This document shows positions 53,698 through 62,576 of a DNA stretch of 64,000 nt, in pieces. Source of the DNA: Clostridium sp. K13 (GTDB taxonomy: Bacteria; Bacillota; Clostridia; Clostridiales; Clostridiaceae). The translations under genes were made by a program, and so were the position numbers. Each line of letters begins with the position of its first letter. Within the stretch, counting starts at the first letter, position 1. The stretch spans positions 1-64,000 of the forward strand of contig NZ_JAASHM010000005.1 in assembly GCF_019734195.1 (NCBI RefSeq), written 5' to 3'. The notes beneath the pieces were generated by a model. It was given only the letters and a program-made list of their open reading frames with translations. It ran no database searches and was not told the origin of the DNA.

Positions 53698-53726
53698 TGA
53701 AAGTCTGCTTGGGCAGACTTTTTGAA
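53698..53726 (+). terminator. Terminator after terD 1
   Basis: An AAAGTCTGCTTGGGCAGACTTTTT hairpin, similar in design to the one after telA. Confidence 0.85.
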
Positions 53727-53831
53727 AAAATATTTTTTAGAAACTAAAATAGTAGTTTCAACAATAACTAAAAACTATTAGTACCTATAATAGATTGAAT
53801 TTTGAATAAGAGTTTTAGAGGAGGAAAAAAT

Positions 53832-54410
53832 ATGGTTGGAGTTTTAAATTTACAAAAAAATGATGTTTTAGATTTGAGAAAAGCAGATCCAGGATTAAAG
53901 CATGTTATGTTAGGAGCTGGATGGGATGTTGCTAAAAAAGGTTTTTTTAATTTAGGAGCAGATTATGATTTAGATTTAATTGCATTATTATTAGATAGTA
54001 ATGATAAACTTGTTAATAGAGGAGTAATATATTTCGGAAACTTAAAAGGAGATGGAATATATCTTCATGGAGATAACAGAACTGGTGCTGGAGATGGAGA
54101 TGATGAAAGAATATCTGTTGATTTAGATAGACTTCCATCAAATTGTAATAAGGTTATATTTGCTCTTAACATTTATGATGCAGTATCTAGAAAGCAAGGT
54201 TTCTCTAGAGTAAAAAATGCTTACATTAGATTAGTAAATGAGGATAATGGTAATAAAGAGATTTGTAGATATAATTTATCAGAAGATGGTGGAGATAATA
54301 CAGCATTACTATTTGCTGAATTACAAAGAACAAATGGAAGCTGGCAATTTAAAGCTAAAGGAGAATTATTACATGCTACAGTTAAATCTTTAGCAGATAT
54401 GTATAAATAG
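53832..54410 (+). CDS. terD: TerD-family stress protein 2 (divergent)
   Basis: A 192-residue TerD protein starting at ATG 53832 with AGAGGAGG upstream. It lacks the Gly/Asn leader of its two neighbours. The first acidic loop is extended (DVAKKGFFNLGADYDLDLIALLL, with about five extra residues). The second loop is GDNRTGAGDGDDERI. It is the most divergent of the three and resembles the TerE/TerZ-like type. The third terD gene follows after 14 bp, so these two are co-transcribed. Confidence 0.93.
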   Translation: MVGVLNLQKNDVLDLRKADPGLKHVMLGAGWDVAKKGFFNLGADYDLDLIALLLDSNDKLVNRGVIYFGNLKGDGIYLHGDNRTGAGDGDDERISVDLDRLPSNCNKVIFALNIYDAVSRKQGFSRVKNAYIRLVNEDNGNKEICRYNLSEDGGDNTALLFAELQRTNGSWQFKAKGELLHATVKSLADMYK

Positions 54411-54424
54411 AGGAGGAAATTGAT

Positions 54425-55054
54425 ATGGGAATTAATTTAGGTTCAGGATTTGGAAATTTAGCTGGAAATACAAATAATAATGCACCAACCGGTGGGATTT
54501 TAAATTTAAACAAGAATGATGTATTAGATTTAACAAAAAGAAATCCAGGATTAAAGAAGGTAATGCTTGGTGCAGGATGGGATACTTCAAATAGTGGTTC
54601 AGATTTTGATTTAGACATAGCAGCATTTTTATTAGATGCAAATAATAAATTTAACACTGTTTCAAATGTAATATTCTTTAATAATAAAGCAGGTAGAGGT
54701 ATTACATTAGGTGGTGATAATAGAACTGGTGCTGGTGAAGGTGATGATGAAACTATAAATATCGAATTAGATAATATCGATCCAAGCATAGTAAAGATAG
54801 TATTTGTTGTTACAATTCATGAAGCTATGGCTAAGAGACAAACTTTTGGAATGATAAATAATTCATACGTTAGACTAGTTGATTTAGAACAAAATGGAAA
54901 AGAATTATGTAGATTTAATTTAAAGGAAAATGGATCTACAGCTACATCAGTAATATTTGCTGAGCTTTATAGAAATGGGGCAGAGTGGCAGTTTAAGGCT
55001 GTTGGAGAAGGTAAAATCGCTGATTTAAATGGTGTATTAGCTTTATATCAATAG
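54425..55054 (+). CDS. terD: TerD-family stress protein 3
   Basis: A 209-residue TerD protein very similar to protein 1, including the MGINLGS-type leader and an identical end motif (AVGEGKIADLNGVLALY). Acidic loops are WDTSNSGSDFDLDIAAFLLD and GDNRTGAGEGDDETI. AGAGGAGG precedes the ATG. Proteins 1 and 3 look like recent duplicates with the divergent copy between them. Confidence 0.94.
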   Translation: MGINLGSGFGNLAGNTNNNAPTGGILNLNKNDVLDLTKRNPGLKKVMLGAGWDTSNSGSDFDLDIAAFLLDANNKFNTVSNVIFFNNKAGRGITLGGDNRTGAGEGDDETINIELDNIDPSIVKIVFVVTIHEAMAKRQTFGMINNSYVRLVDLEQNGKELCRFNLKENGSTATSVIFAELYRNGAEWQFKAVGEGKIADLNGVLALYQ

Positions 55055-55059
55055 TTAAA

Positions 55060-55106
55060 GAGATACATGCAAAAGATAAATTCACTTTTGCATGTATATT
55101 TTTTAA
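55060..55106 (+). terminator. Terminator after terD 3
   Basis: An ATACATGCAAAAG / CTTTTGCATGTAT stem followed by ATTTTTT. Confidence 0.88.
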
Positions 55107-55193
55107 AGAAAAGTTAACAATATGATATTTAAATAAATGATAAGATAGTATATTATATAAAGATATGTAAATTTTATTTAAGGAGAGAATGGA

Positions 55194-57845
55194 ATGATTA
55201 AAGGGCTTAATAAAGAGCAAATAGAAGAAAGTAGAAAGCTCTATGGAGATAATATAATTCATGAAGCAGAGCCAGAAACTTTTTGGGACAAATTTAAAGG
55301 TGCATTCGATGATCCAATGATTAAGTTATTGCTTGCAATTGCAGCAATTATGGCAATTATGGCATTTATGGGATATGCTGAATTTGGGGAATTAATAGGT
55401 ATAGCAATATCTGTATTATTAGTAACTGGAATTTCTGCCAAGACAGAAATTGCAAGTGATAATGAGTATAGAAAGTTAAAAAATTCTACTAAAAAAGATG
55501 TATGTAAAGTACATAGGGATGGTAAGGTAGTAGAAATTGAAGTAAATGAACTAGTTGTAGGAGATATGGTTATTCTTCAAAGTGGAGATAAAATTCCAGC
55601 TGATGGATATCTTTATAATGGAGAATTAAGAGTAGATAATTCAGCTCTTAATGGTGAAGCAGAAGAATGTAAAAAGGTTGCAGTAGAAGACTCTAAGACT
55701 TATAAAGAAATTGCTATGACAGCAGATATAACTGGAGATACATTCGTAGATGCACATTCTTTATTTAGAGGTGCTGTAGTATTTAATGGCGAAGGTGTTA
55801 TGGAAGTAACTAAAGTTGGTATGAAAACTATGATGGGTGCTATGGCTGCAGATATGGCTGATGATGAAGTAGAAAGTCCATTAAAAGTTAAGCTTACTAA
55901 ACTTGCAGAACAAATTTCTATGTTTGGTTATATTGGTTCAGTTGTTATTGCATTAGCTTTATTAGGACATAAGGTACTAGTCGAAGGTGGATTTGCAGAG
56001 TACTTTGCACAAGGTGGAGTATTAATATTTAAAGATGTATTAGAAGCTATTATGTTAGCAGTTGTTATTGTAGTTATGGCAGTACCAGAAGGATTACCAC
56101 TTATGATTGCAATTGTTCTTATGAGAAACACATCTAAGATGTTACAAAATAATGTACTTGTTAGAAAACCAATAGGTATTGAAACAGCGGGATCATTAAA
56201 TATTTTATTCTCAGATAAAACAGGAACAATTACTAAAGGTCAATTAGAAGTTGTTGAGTTCTTTGATGGAAACTTAAAGGATACTTATAAAGAGGGTTCT
56301 AAAGTTAAAGAAATGATGAAGCTTTGTATTGGGAAAAATACAGGAGCTATGTTTGATGCAAATGGTAAAATAGTAGGGGGAAATGCTACTGATAAGGCAT
56401 TACTTAACTTCTTAACACAAGGAGAAATGGAAAAGTTAACAGGCTTAGTTGTTGAAAAATCACAAGGTTTCAATTCAGCTAATAAATATTCAGCAAGTCA
56501 GTTAAATGGAAAAACAGTATATAAAGGTGCTCCAGAAAGATTACTTGCTAAAGCAACAAAAATGTTAGATGAAAATGGAAATGTAGTTGATATAAATAAA
56601 AATAAAATTAACTCTAAGATAGATGAATTAGCTATAAGAGCTATGAGAGTTTTATCATTTGCTTATAGTGAAAGTGGATTAGTAGAAGATACTCTTCCAG
56701 ATGACTTAGTTATTGTTGGATTTGTTGGAATTCGTGACGATGTAAGAGTTGAAGCAAAACAAGCTATTGAAGAAGTACAAAATGCTGGAGTTCAAGTTGT
56801 AATGATAACTGGTGACAGAAAAGAAACAGCAGTTGCAATTGCTAAAGAGGCCGGATTATTAAGAGCAGATACAGATGTTGCATTAACTTCAGAAGAATTA
56901 AATAAAATGTCAGATGACGAAGTTAAAGCTATTATACCAAACTTAAGAGTTATAGCTAGAGCATTACCAACAGATAAATCAAGAATGGTAAGACTTGCTC
57001 AGGAGTTAAATCTTGTATGTGGTATGACTGGTGATGGTGTTAATGATGCGCCAGCATTAAAGAGAGCAGATGTTGGTTTTGCTATGGGTAGTGGTACAGA
57101 TGTAGCTAAAGAAGCTGGTTCAATAGTAATTTTAGATGATAATTTTAAATCTATAGAAAGTGCTATATTATATGGTAGAACAATTTATAATAATATATTA
57201 AAGTTTATAAAGTTCCAATTAACTATAAATGTTGCAGCTGTTGCAGTTTGTGCTATTTCACCTTTCTTTGGTATTGAGGAGCCACTTAAGATTACTCATA
57301 TACTTTGGATTAACTTAGTTATGGATGGTCTTGGTGCGTTAGCATTAGGTTCTGAACCTGCTCTTAAGAAATATATGCTTGAAAAACCTAAATCAAGAAC
57401 TCAAAGTATAGTTTCAGGTAAGATGATGAATCAAATTATTTTTGCAGGAATTTGGGTAACTATATTAAGTTTTGTATTCTTAAAAGCTCCATTCTTTGTA
57501 GAGATGTTTGCTAATACTGAAGAGCATATGACAGCATATTTCTCAATGTTTGTGCTTTGTGCAGTGTTTAATGGATTTAATGTAAGAAGTACAAATGCTA
57601 ATATATTTGAACATATAAATGAAAATATGAGCTTCTTAAAGGTTATGGGAATTATTATAGTAGTCCAAGTAGTATTAACAATAGTTGGTGGAGAAATGTT
57701 TAGTTGTACTCCAATTTCAATAAATCATTGGATGGTTATAATACTTATGGCAGTTACAATTATTCCAGTAGATATGATAAGAAAAGCCATAGTTAATATT
57801 TTTAATAAAGAAACAGTTAAACAAAATGTTGTAGAAGCTGCATAA
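55194..57845 (+). CDS. P-type Ca2+-transporting ATPase (PMCA-like)
   Basis: An 883-residue P-type ATPase exporting calcium or a related cation. There are about ten membrane helices: two after residue ~35, two around 235-315, and six in the C-terminal third. Motifs are the TGE-type actuator loop as LNGEAEE (Asn for Thr), PEGLP (metal site, ~300), DKTGT with phospho-Asp (~340), KGAPERLL (nucleotide site), TGDRKETA and MTGDGVNDAPALKRADVG. PMCA-type pumps next to Ter proteins are common in clostridia, consistent with TerD binding Ca2+. It has its own leader between two terminators. Confidence 0.94.
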   Translation: MIKGLNKEQIEESRKLYGDNIIHEAEPETFWDKFKGAFDDPMIKLLLAIAAIMAIMAFMGYAEFGELIGIAISVLLVTGISAKTEIASDNEYRKLKNSTKKDVCKVHRDGKVVEIEVNELVVGDMVILQSGDKIPADGYLYNGELRVDNSALNGEAEECKKVAVEDSKTYKEIAMTADITGDTFVDAHSLFRGAVVFNGEGVMEVTKVGMKTMMGAMAADMADDEVESPLKVKLTKLAEQISMFGYIGSVVIALALLGHKVLVEGGFAEYFAQGGVLIFKDVLEAIMLAVVIVVMAVPEGLPLMIAIVLMRNTSKMLQNNVLVRKPIGIETAGSLNILFSDKTGTITKGQLEVVEFFDGNLKDTYKEGSKVKEMMKLCIGKNTGAMFDANGKIVGGNATDKALLNFLTQGEMEKLTGLVVEKSQGFNSANKYSASQLNGKTVYKGAPERLLAKATKMLDENGNVVDINKNKINSKIDELAIRAMRVLSFAYSESGLVEDTLPDDLVIVGFVGIRDDVRVEAKQAIEEVQNAGVQVVMITGDRKETAVAIAKEAGLLRADTDVALTSEELNKMSDDEVKAIIPNLRVIARALPTDKSRMVRLAQELNLVCGMTGDGVNDAPALKRADVGFAMGSGTDVAKEAGSIVILDDNFKSIESAILYGRTIYNNILKFIKFQLTINVAAVAVCAISPFFGIEEPLKITHILWINLVMDGLGALALGSEPALKKYMLEKPKSRTQSIVSGKMMNQIIFAGIWVTILSFVFLKAPFFVEMFANTEEHMTAYFSMFVLCAVFNGFNVRSTNANIFEHINENMSFLKVMGIIIVVQVVLTIVGGEMFSCTPISINHWMVIILMAVTIIPVDMIRKAIVNIFNKETVKQNVVEAA

Positions 57846-57865
57846 AAATAAATAGATTAATATAA

Positions 57866-57933
57866 AAAGTCAGTTTTAATGAGTTATTCTCTGTTTACTT
57901 AACAGGGGTAGTTCTAAAGACTGGCTTTTTATG
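57866..57933 (+). terminator. Probable terminator after the Ca2+ ATPase
   Basis: AAAAGTCAGT pairs with ACTGGCTTTT (one G-T pair) across a ~45-nt loop that contains its own short TTAACAGGGG region. T-run at the end. Confidence 0.55.
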
Positions 57934-58034
57934 GTGAATTAATAAATATGTTAATAAGGAAATATTTGAAATATTTATTGAAAATTATATAATATAATAG
58001 AATAATCACAACTACAAAATAGGAGATTAACACT

Positions 58035-58913
58035 GTGAGCAAAAATAATAATAAACTTTTAGAGGTTAATTATCTAAAACAACTATTTGATATTATAAGA
58101 ATAGTTGATCCGATTAAGAAAATAGTAATTGAAAAAAATGGGGAAGTAATAGAAGAAAATATTAAGTGCTTTAAGTTATGTAATAGAGATTCCGTATGTG
58201 AAAATTGTATTTCTATTAGAGCATATAATGAGAATACTAGTGTTATTAAATTTGAATATATTAACAATAAAGTATATATGATTATGGCTACGCCTTTAAA
58301 TCGAGAAGAAGATAGTTATGTTATAGAAACAATTAGAGATGTAACAGATTGTAAAATAATTGATAGTCTTGAAGTAAAGGAAATTGATGAAATAAAAAGT
58401 ACCTTTAATAAAATGAATAGATTAATAATTACAGATGAACTTACACAATGTTATAATAGACGATATATAAATGAGAGATTACCTATAGATATAGACTTAG
58501 CAATTAATAATAATCTAGACTTATCAATCGCTATGATAGATATTGATTTTTTTAAGAATATAAATGATAAATATGGACATTTAGTAGGGGATTTTGTGTT
58601 AAAAGAAGTAAGTAAATTAATTAAAAATAATATAAGAACAAAAAGTGATTGGATAGCAAGATACGGTGGAGAAGAATTTATAGTATTATTTAATAATACT
58701 TCCAAAGAAGATGCCTATAGTTTATCAACTCGAATAAAGTCAATAGTTGAAGGGCAGATAATTAAATATAATGATATAGAAATAAAAATAACTATTAGTA
58801 TAGGAGTAGCTAATTTAAGTAAAAAAGTTAATACAATGAATAAATTAATAAGTATAGCTGATGAAAATTTATATAAGGCAAAAATAAATGGTAGAAATGT
58901 TGTTTGTATATAA
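58035..58913 (+). CDS. Diguanylate cyclase with N-terminal Cys-motif sensor
   Basis: A 292-residue cytoplasmic GGDEF protein starting at GTG 58035, after AGGAGA. The N-terminal ~120 residues look PAS-like and hold a Cys cluster, C45-x3-C49-x5-C55-x2-C58, fitting a metal or Fe-S site. The GGDEF domain (~135-290) has DELTQCYNRRYI, MIDIDFFKNINDKYGH and the active-site motif RYGGEEF. The inhibitory I-site position reads TKSD rather than RxxD, so product feedback is probably absent. It makes c-di-GMP, possibly in response to redox or a metal. It is followed after 30 bp by an epimerase gene. Confidence 0.9.
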   Translation: MSKNNNKLLEVNYLKQLFDIIRIVDPIKKIVIEKNGEVIEENIKCFKLCNRDSVCENCISIRAYNENTSVIKFEYINNKVYMIMATPLNREEDSYVIETIRDVTDCKIIDSLEVKEIDEIKSTFNKMNRLIITDELTQCYNRRYINERLPIDIDLAINNNLDLSIAMIDIDFFKNINDKYGHLVGDFVLKEVSKLIKNNIRTKSDWIARYGGEEFIVLFNNTSKEDAYSLSTRIKSIVEGQIIKYNDIEIKITISIGVANLSKKVNTMNKLISIADENLYKAKINGRNVVCI

Positions 58914-58943
58914 ATAATTATATTAAAGGGATATAGGAGATAT

Positions 58944-59804
58944 ATGAAGAAAGTATTAGTTACAGGAAATAATGGATTTTTAGCATCAAGATTTATAGAG
59001 TTTTATAAAGATAAATATGAAATTATTAGCTTTAATAAAAATGATTTAGATATTTCAAATGAATCTAAAGTATATAATATATTTAAAGAAAATAAGTTTG
59101 ATATAGTAGCACATTTAGCAGCTATTTCAGATACTGGCAAATGTCAAAGTAATCCAGATTTAGCTAATAAAATAAATTTACAGGGAACTATAAATATAGC
59201 TAAGGGATGTGAATTAAAAAAATCAACTTTGGTATTTGCTAGTAGTGATCAAATTTATGCTGGAAATAAGAAAGAGGGTCCTTATAGTGAGGAAATTATA
59301 ATAGAACCTAATAATGTTTATGCAGAAAGTAAATTTTATGCTGAAAATGAAATTAAAAATATATTAGATAATTATTATAATTTGAGATTAACATGGCTTT
59401 TTTCAATGCCAGAAAGAAATAAAAAAGTTAATACTAATATAATAACTAATATTTTAAATGCAGCGTTAAAAAAGCAACCTTTAAATTTATCAATTAATGA
59501 ATTTAGGGGGATGACATATGTATATGAAGTTATAGAAAATTTTGAAAAATTAATTGAAATCCCCTTTGGTGATTATAATTATGGATCAGAAAATAATCTT
59601 TCTACATATGAAATTGGTGAAAAAGTACTTGAACATATGGGATTAGAGAATAGACTTGAAGATATAATAATTAAAGATATTGAAAGATTTAAGGACAAAA
59701 AAAGGGATCTAAGGATAAGTAATAGTAAATTAAAGAAATTAAATATAAACTTTAATGATACAGAAGAAGCTATACAAAGATGTATAAAAGAATTTAAATT
59801 TTAA
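58944..59804 (+). CDS. NAD(P)-dependent sugar epimerase/dehydratase family protein (extended SDR, RmlD-like)
   Basis: A 286-residue extended short-chain dehydrogenase. The cofactor motif is VTGNNGFLASRF (G-x-x-G-x-x-A variant, ~6-17). VAHLAAISDTGKC (~56-68), FASSDQIYAG (catalytic Ser/Thr region) and YAESKFYAE (YxxxK, ~131-135) complete the active site. The short length and compact C-terminus resemble dTDP-4-dehydrorhamnose reductase. Probably an activated-sugar or polyol oxidoreductase; substrate unknown. No other nucleotide-sugar genes are adjacent. Confidence 0.88.
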   Translation: MKKVLVTGNNGFLASRFIEFYKDKYEIISFNKNDLDISNESKVYNIFKENKFDIVAHLAAISDTGKCQSNPDLANKINLQGTINIAKGCELKKSTLVFASSDQIYAGNKKEGPYSEEIIIEPNNVYAESKFYAENEIKNILDNYYNLRLTWLFSMPERNKKVNTNIITNILNAALKKQPLNLSINEFRGMTYVYEVIENFEKLIEIPFGDYNYGSENNLSTYEIGEKVLEHMGLENRLEDIIIKDIERFKDKKRDLRISNSKLKKLNINFNDTEEAIQRCIKEFKF

Positions 59805-59815
59805 AATATTGCAAA

Positions 59816-59888
59816 AATGATAAATGGGTAATTAATGAATGAAATTCCTTATGGAGTTTCGAACTTAAGTACCCATTATTTATTAGCT
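59816..59888. terminator. Nested double hairpin between epimerase and ABC-F genes
   Basis: The outer stem AATGGGTA / TACCCATT (59823-59830 with 59870-59877) encloses an inner stem GAAATTCC / GGAGTTTC (59841-59848 with 59853-59860). It is a bidirectional terminator by position, with an unusual two-stem shape. Confidence 0.65.
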
Positions 59889-59933
59889 TACTTTTAATTT
59901 ATTTAATTATAGTATAAAAGTCATAAGTATTAG

Positions 59934-61850
59934 CTAAACTAAATTTTCCCATTCTTCGTAAAGTTGAGCAATACAATCCTCAAGTTTCTTTATTTCATTA
60001 TTAACTCTTTGACTTTCAGTTGGATTAGAATAAATTGATTCTAAACAAAGTTGTTCTTGTAAAGAAGTTAGCTCATCTTCCTTTTCTGAAATTGTTTTTT
60101 CTAGTGTTTTAATTTTAAGTTGAAGAGCTTTAGCTTCTTTTTCAGCTTCACGTTTTTTCTTTTTTTCATCCTTAAGCTGAGTTTTGGTTTTACCATTAGC
60201 TAATTCTTCATAATCTTCAAATCGAGTTGGATTAAGTTTCTTTTCTTGATAATAACTATAGTTTCCAAGGTATTCAGAAACACCATTTTCTTTAAGTTCA
60301 AGTATACGACCAATTACTTTATTTAAGAAGTATCTATCATGTGATATAACCATTAAAGTACCATCATATTCTAATATAGCATCTTCAAGTGCTTCTCTAG
60401 ACATTATATCAAGATGGTTAGTGGGCTCATCTAATAAAAGTAGGTTTGATTTTGAAAGCATAAGCTTTAATAAATTAATTCTACACTTTTCACCACCACT
60501 TAAGGTATTTATAACTTTAAATACATCATCACCAGTAAATAAGAAAGATGCTAAATAACTTCTAAGTTTAGATGTTGTTAAATTAGGAAATTCATCCCAC
60601 ACTTCGTCTATTATAGTTTTATCTAAATTTAAATCAGATTGTTCCTGATCATAATATCCAACGTTAACGTTAGTTCCTAGTACTTTAACACCTTTATCCG
60701 AGTGAACTTTATCCATTATTATTTTAAATAAAGTAGTTTTACCTCTACCATTTTCACCGATTAAAGCAACTTTTTCACCACGTTTTAAATCAATATTTAA
60801 GTTAGTAAATAGTATTTTTTCGCCATAAGATTTAGACATATCTTCTATATGTAAAACATCATACCCACTTTTTACAGAAGCTTCAAATTTAATTTTAGAG
60901 CCTTCTTTTTCATGTGTAGGAGCCTCAATTTTTTCCATTTTATCTAATGCTTTTTCTCTACTTTCAGCAGCACGAATGCTTTTTTCCCTATTAAAAGAAC
61001 GGAATTTTTCGATAATTGCTTCTTGACGTTTAATTTCAGCTTGCTGTAGATTATAAGCTTTAAGTTTAGCTTCATAATTCTTTTTTCTAAGATCTATAAA
61101 TTTAGAGTAAGGTACATTGTAACATTCAACTTTTCCCGCAATAACTTCAAAAGTACTAGTTGTTACTGAATCTAAAAAGAATCTATCATGGGATATTACT
61201 AAAACAGTTCCTTTATAGTTTTTCATATAGTCTTCTAGCCAACTAATTGCTTCTAAGTCTAAGTGGTTAGTTGGTTCATCAAGTAAAATGATATCTGGTT
61301 TACGTAATAGTAATTTACATAATGCAACTCTTGTTTTTTGTCCACCACTTAAAGTATTTATAGATTTATAAAAGTCATCTTCAGTAAATCCAAGTCCTTT
61401 TAATACTCTTGATATTTCACCTTTGTAGATATAACCACCTTTATGTGAATATATATCTTGAAGAGTTGTGTAGTCTTTTATAAGCTTGTCATGATATGAA
61501 GCATTATTTTCATCATAAGGTTCGTTCATTTTTATTTCTAAGGATGAGAGTCTTTCTTCAATGTTTAGAAGCTCATCAAATACAGAAAGAGTTTCTTCAT
61601 AAATATTTTTATCAGAGTCTAATGCTAAATTTTGTGATAAATAACCTAAAGTTTTATTTTTATCTATAAATATTTCACCAGAATCTTGAGATATTTCTTT
61701 AGTTATTATTTTAAAAAGGGTTGATTTTCCCTCACCATTAGCACCAATAATTCCTACTTTATCACCTTCATTGATTGAAAAAGTAATATCTTTAAGGACA
61801 TCGCGTATTCCGTAACTTTTGCATATATCTTTACAACTTAGTATTATCAT
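59934..61850 (-). CDS. ABC-F family ATPase (YdiF/Uup-like)
   Basis: A 638-residue soluble ABC-F protein with two ATPase domains and no membrane helices. Domain 1 has GANGEGKST, NTLSGGQKTR and ILLDEPTNHLD; domain 2 has GENGRGKTT, NTLSGGEKCR and LLLDEPTNHLD. The interdomain linker (~245-310) is the ABC_tran_Xtn P-site-tRNA interaction motif region, and the C-terminal ~90 residues (from ~550) are a charged coiled coil. The length and C-terminal extension match YdiF/Uup translation factors better than antibiotic-resistance ABC-F proteins. GGAGGAAA precedes the ATG. It acts on stalled ribosomes by family analogy. Confidence 0.92.
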   Translation of the reverse strand: MIILSCKDICKSYGIRDVLKDITFSINEGDKVGIIGANGEGKSTLFKIITKEISQDSGEIFIDKNKTLGYLSQNLALDSDKNIYEETLSVFDELLNIEERLSSLEIKMNEPYDENNASYHDKLIKDYTTLQDIYSHKGGYIYKGEISRVLKGLGFTEDDFYKSINTLSGGQKTRVALCKLLLRKPDIILLDEPTNHLDLEAISWLEDYMKNYKGTVLVISHDRFFLDSVTTSTFEVIAGKVECYNVPYSKFIDLRKKNYEAKLKAYNLQQAEIKRQEAIIEKFRSFNREKSIRAAESREKALDKMEKIEAPTHEKEGSKIKFEASVKSGYDVLHIEDMSKSYGEKILFTNLNIDLKRGEKVALIGENGRGKTTLFKIIMDKVHSDKGVKVLGTNVNVGYYDQEQSDLNLDKTIIDEVWDEFPNLTTSKLRSYLASFLFTGDDVFKVINTLSGGEKCRINLLKLMLSKSNLLLLDEPTNHLDIMSREALEDAILEYDGTLMVISHDRYFLNKVIGRILELKENGVSEYLGNYSYYQEKKLNPTRFEDYEELANGKTKTQLKDEKKKKREAEKEAKALQLKIKTLEKTISEKEDELTSLQEQLCLESIYSNPTESQRVNNEIKKLEDCIAQLYEEWENLV

Positions 61851-61910
61851 AATTTCCTCCAGTTAGACGAAGTTTTCCTTATAATTATACTATTATAGTA
61901 AATCTATATC

Positions 61911-61954
61911 AAATTAAAAAAAGGAGATGTTTTTCAACAACTCCTTTTTTTAGA
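61911..61954. terminator. Terminator after the DUF4397 gene (minus strand)
   Basis: AAAAAAAGGAG / CTCCTTTTTTT around an 11-15-nt loop, overlapping the stop region of the DUF4397 gene. Confidence 0.8.
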
Positions 61955-62567
61955 TTGCATCATCTACAAAGAGATAGCCAAGTGGTGGTTTACCATTAAA
62001 TAGTCCCATAATATAGATAGTATAGAATTTTCCACCATCTAATGTAATATTCTTAATATATTTTGTAGGTGATTCAGAAGCTCCTAAGAGAATCTCAAAG
62101 TTATATATTCCAGGGGATAATTGATAATATCCCGTAGTTTCTAAATATTCAGCTTGATTAAATAGTATAATACCGTTAGGTAATCCTAAAGTAAGTAAAG
62201 GTGCGTTTGAAGATAAATTAATAAATCTCAAAAATGACTTAGATTTATTTATAGGAACATTATCATCCTTTAGCCTAAATAAATACAAATTATTGGATAA
62301 TGTAACTATTGAAACTGTATAGTTAGCATTAGCTATTAATTGAATATTTTGACTTAATAAAGGCTTGTCATAAGTGCCAGCTTTGAATAGTTGAAATTCA
62401 TATTCTCCAGATGATAATTGACTATATTTAGATATTTTTCCAAAGGCTAAGTTACTTGTTATAAGAGAGCCATTTAGATAAACATCAACATTTGGGGCAT
62501 TAGGTACTGCATGAAGAATTCTTACACTAGGCTCAATTCGAGGAAGTGATTTTGAGAATTGTTCCAT
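61950..62567 (-). CDS. DUF4397-domain protein
   Basis: A 205-residue protein starting at ATG 62567, with GGTAGGTG six bases upstream (an in-frame GTG three codons earlier lies inside that site). The sequence matches DUF4397 beta-sandwich repeats: RILHAVPNAPNVDVYLNGSLI (~14-34), and a second partial unit FLRFINLSSNAPLLTLGLPNG (~112-132). There is no signal peptide, which is unusual because DUF4397 proteins are often secreted. It is translated directly after the low-complexity gene, so the two are a pair. A spore-surface role would explain the missing signal but is only a guess. Confidence 0.82.
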   Translation of the reverse strand: MEQFSKSLPRIEPSVRILHAVPNAPNVDVYLNGSLITSNLAFGKISKYSQLSSGEYEFQLFKAGTYDKPLLSQNIQLIANANYTVSIVTLSNNLYLFRLKDDNVPINKSKSFLRFINLSSNAPLLTLGLPNGIILFNQAEYLETTGYYQLSPGIYNFEILLGASESPTKYIKNITLDGGKFYTIYIMGLFNGKPPLGYLFVDDAI

Positions 62568-62576
62568 AAAAATCAC

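Noticed and set aside
59934-61850. Antibiotic-resistance ABC-F protein
   Set aside because: Length, linker and C-terminal coiled coil fit housekeeping YdiF/Uup-type factors, and no resistance context is present.
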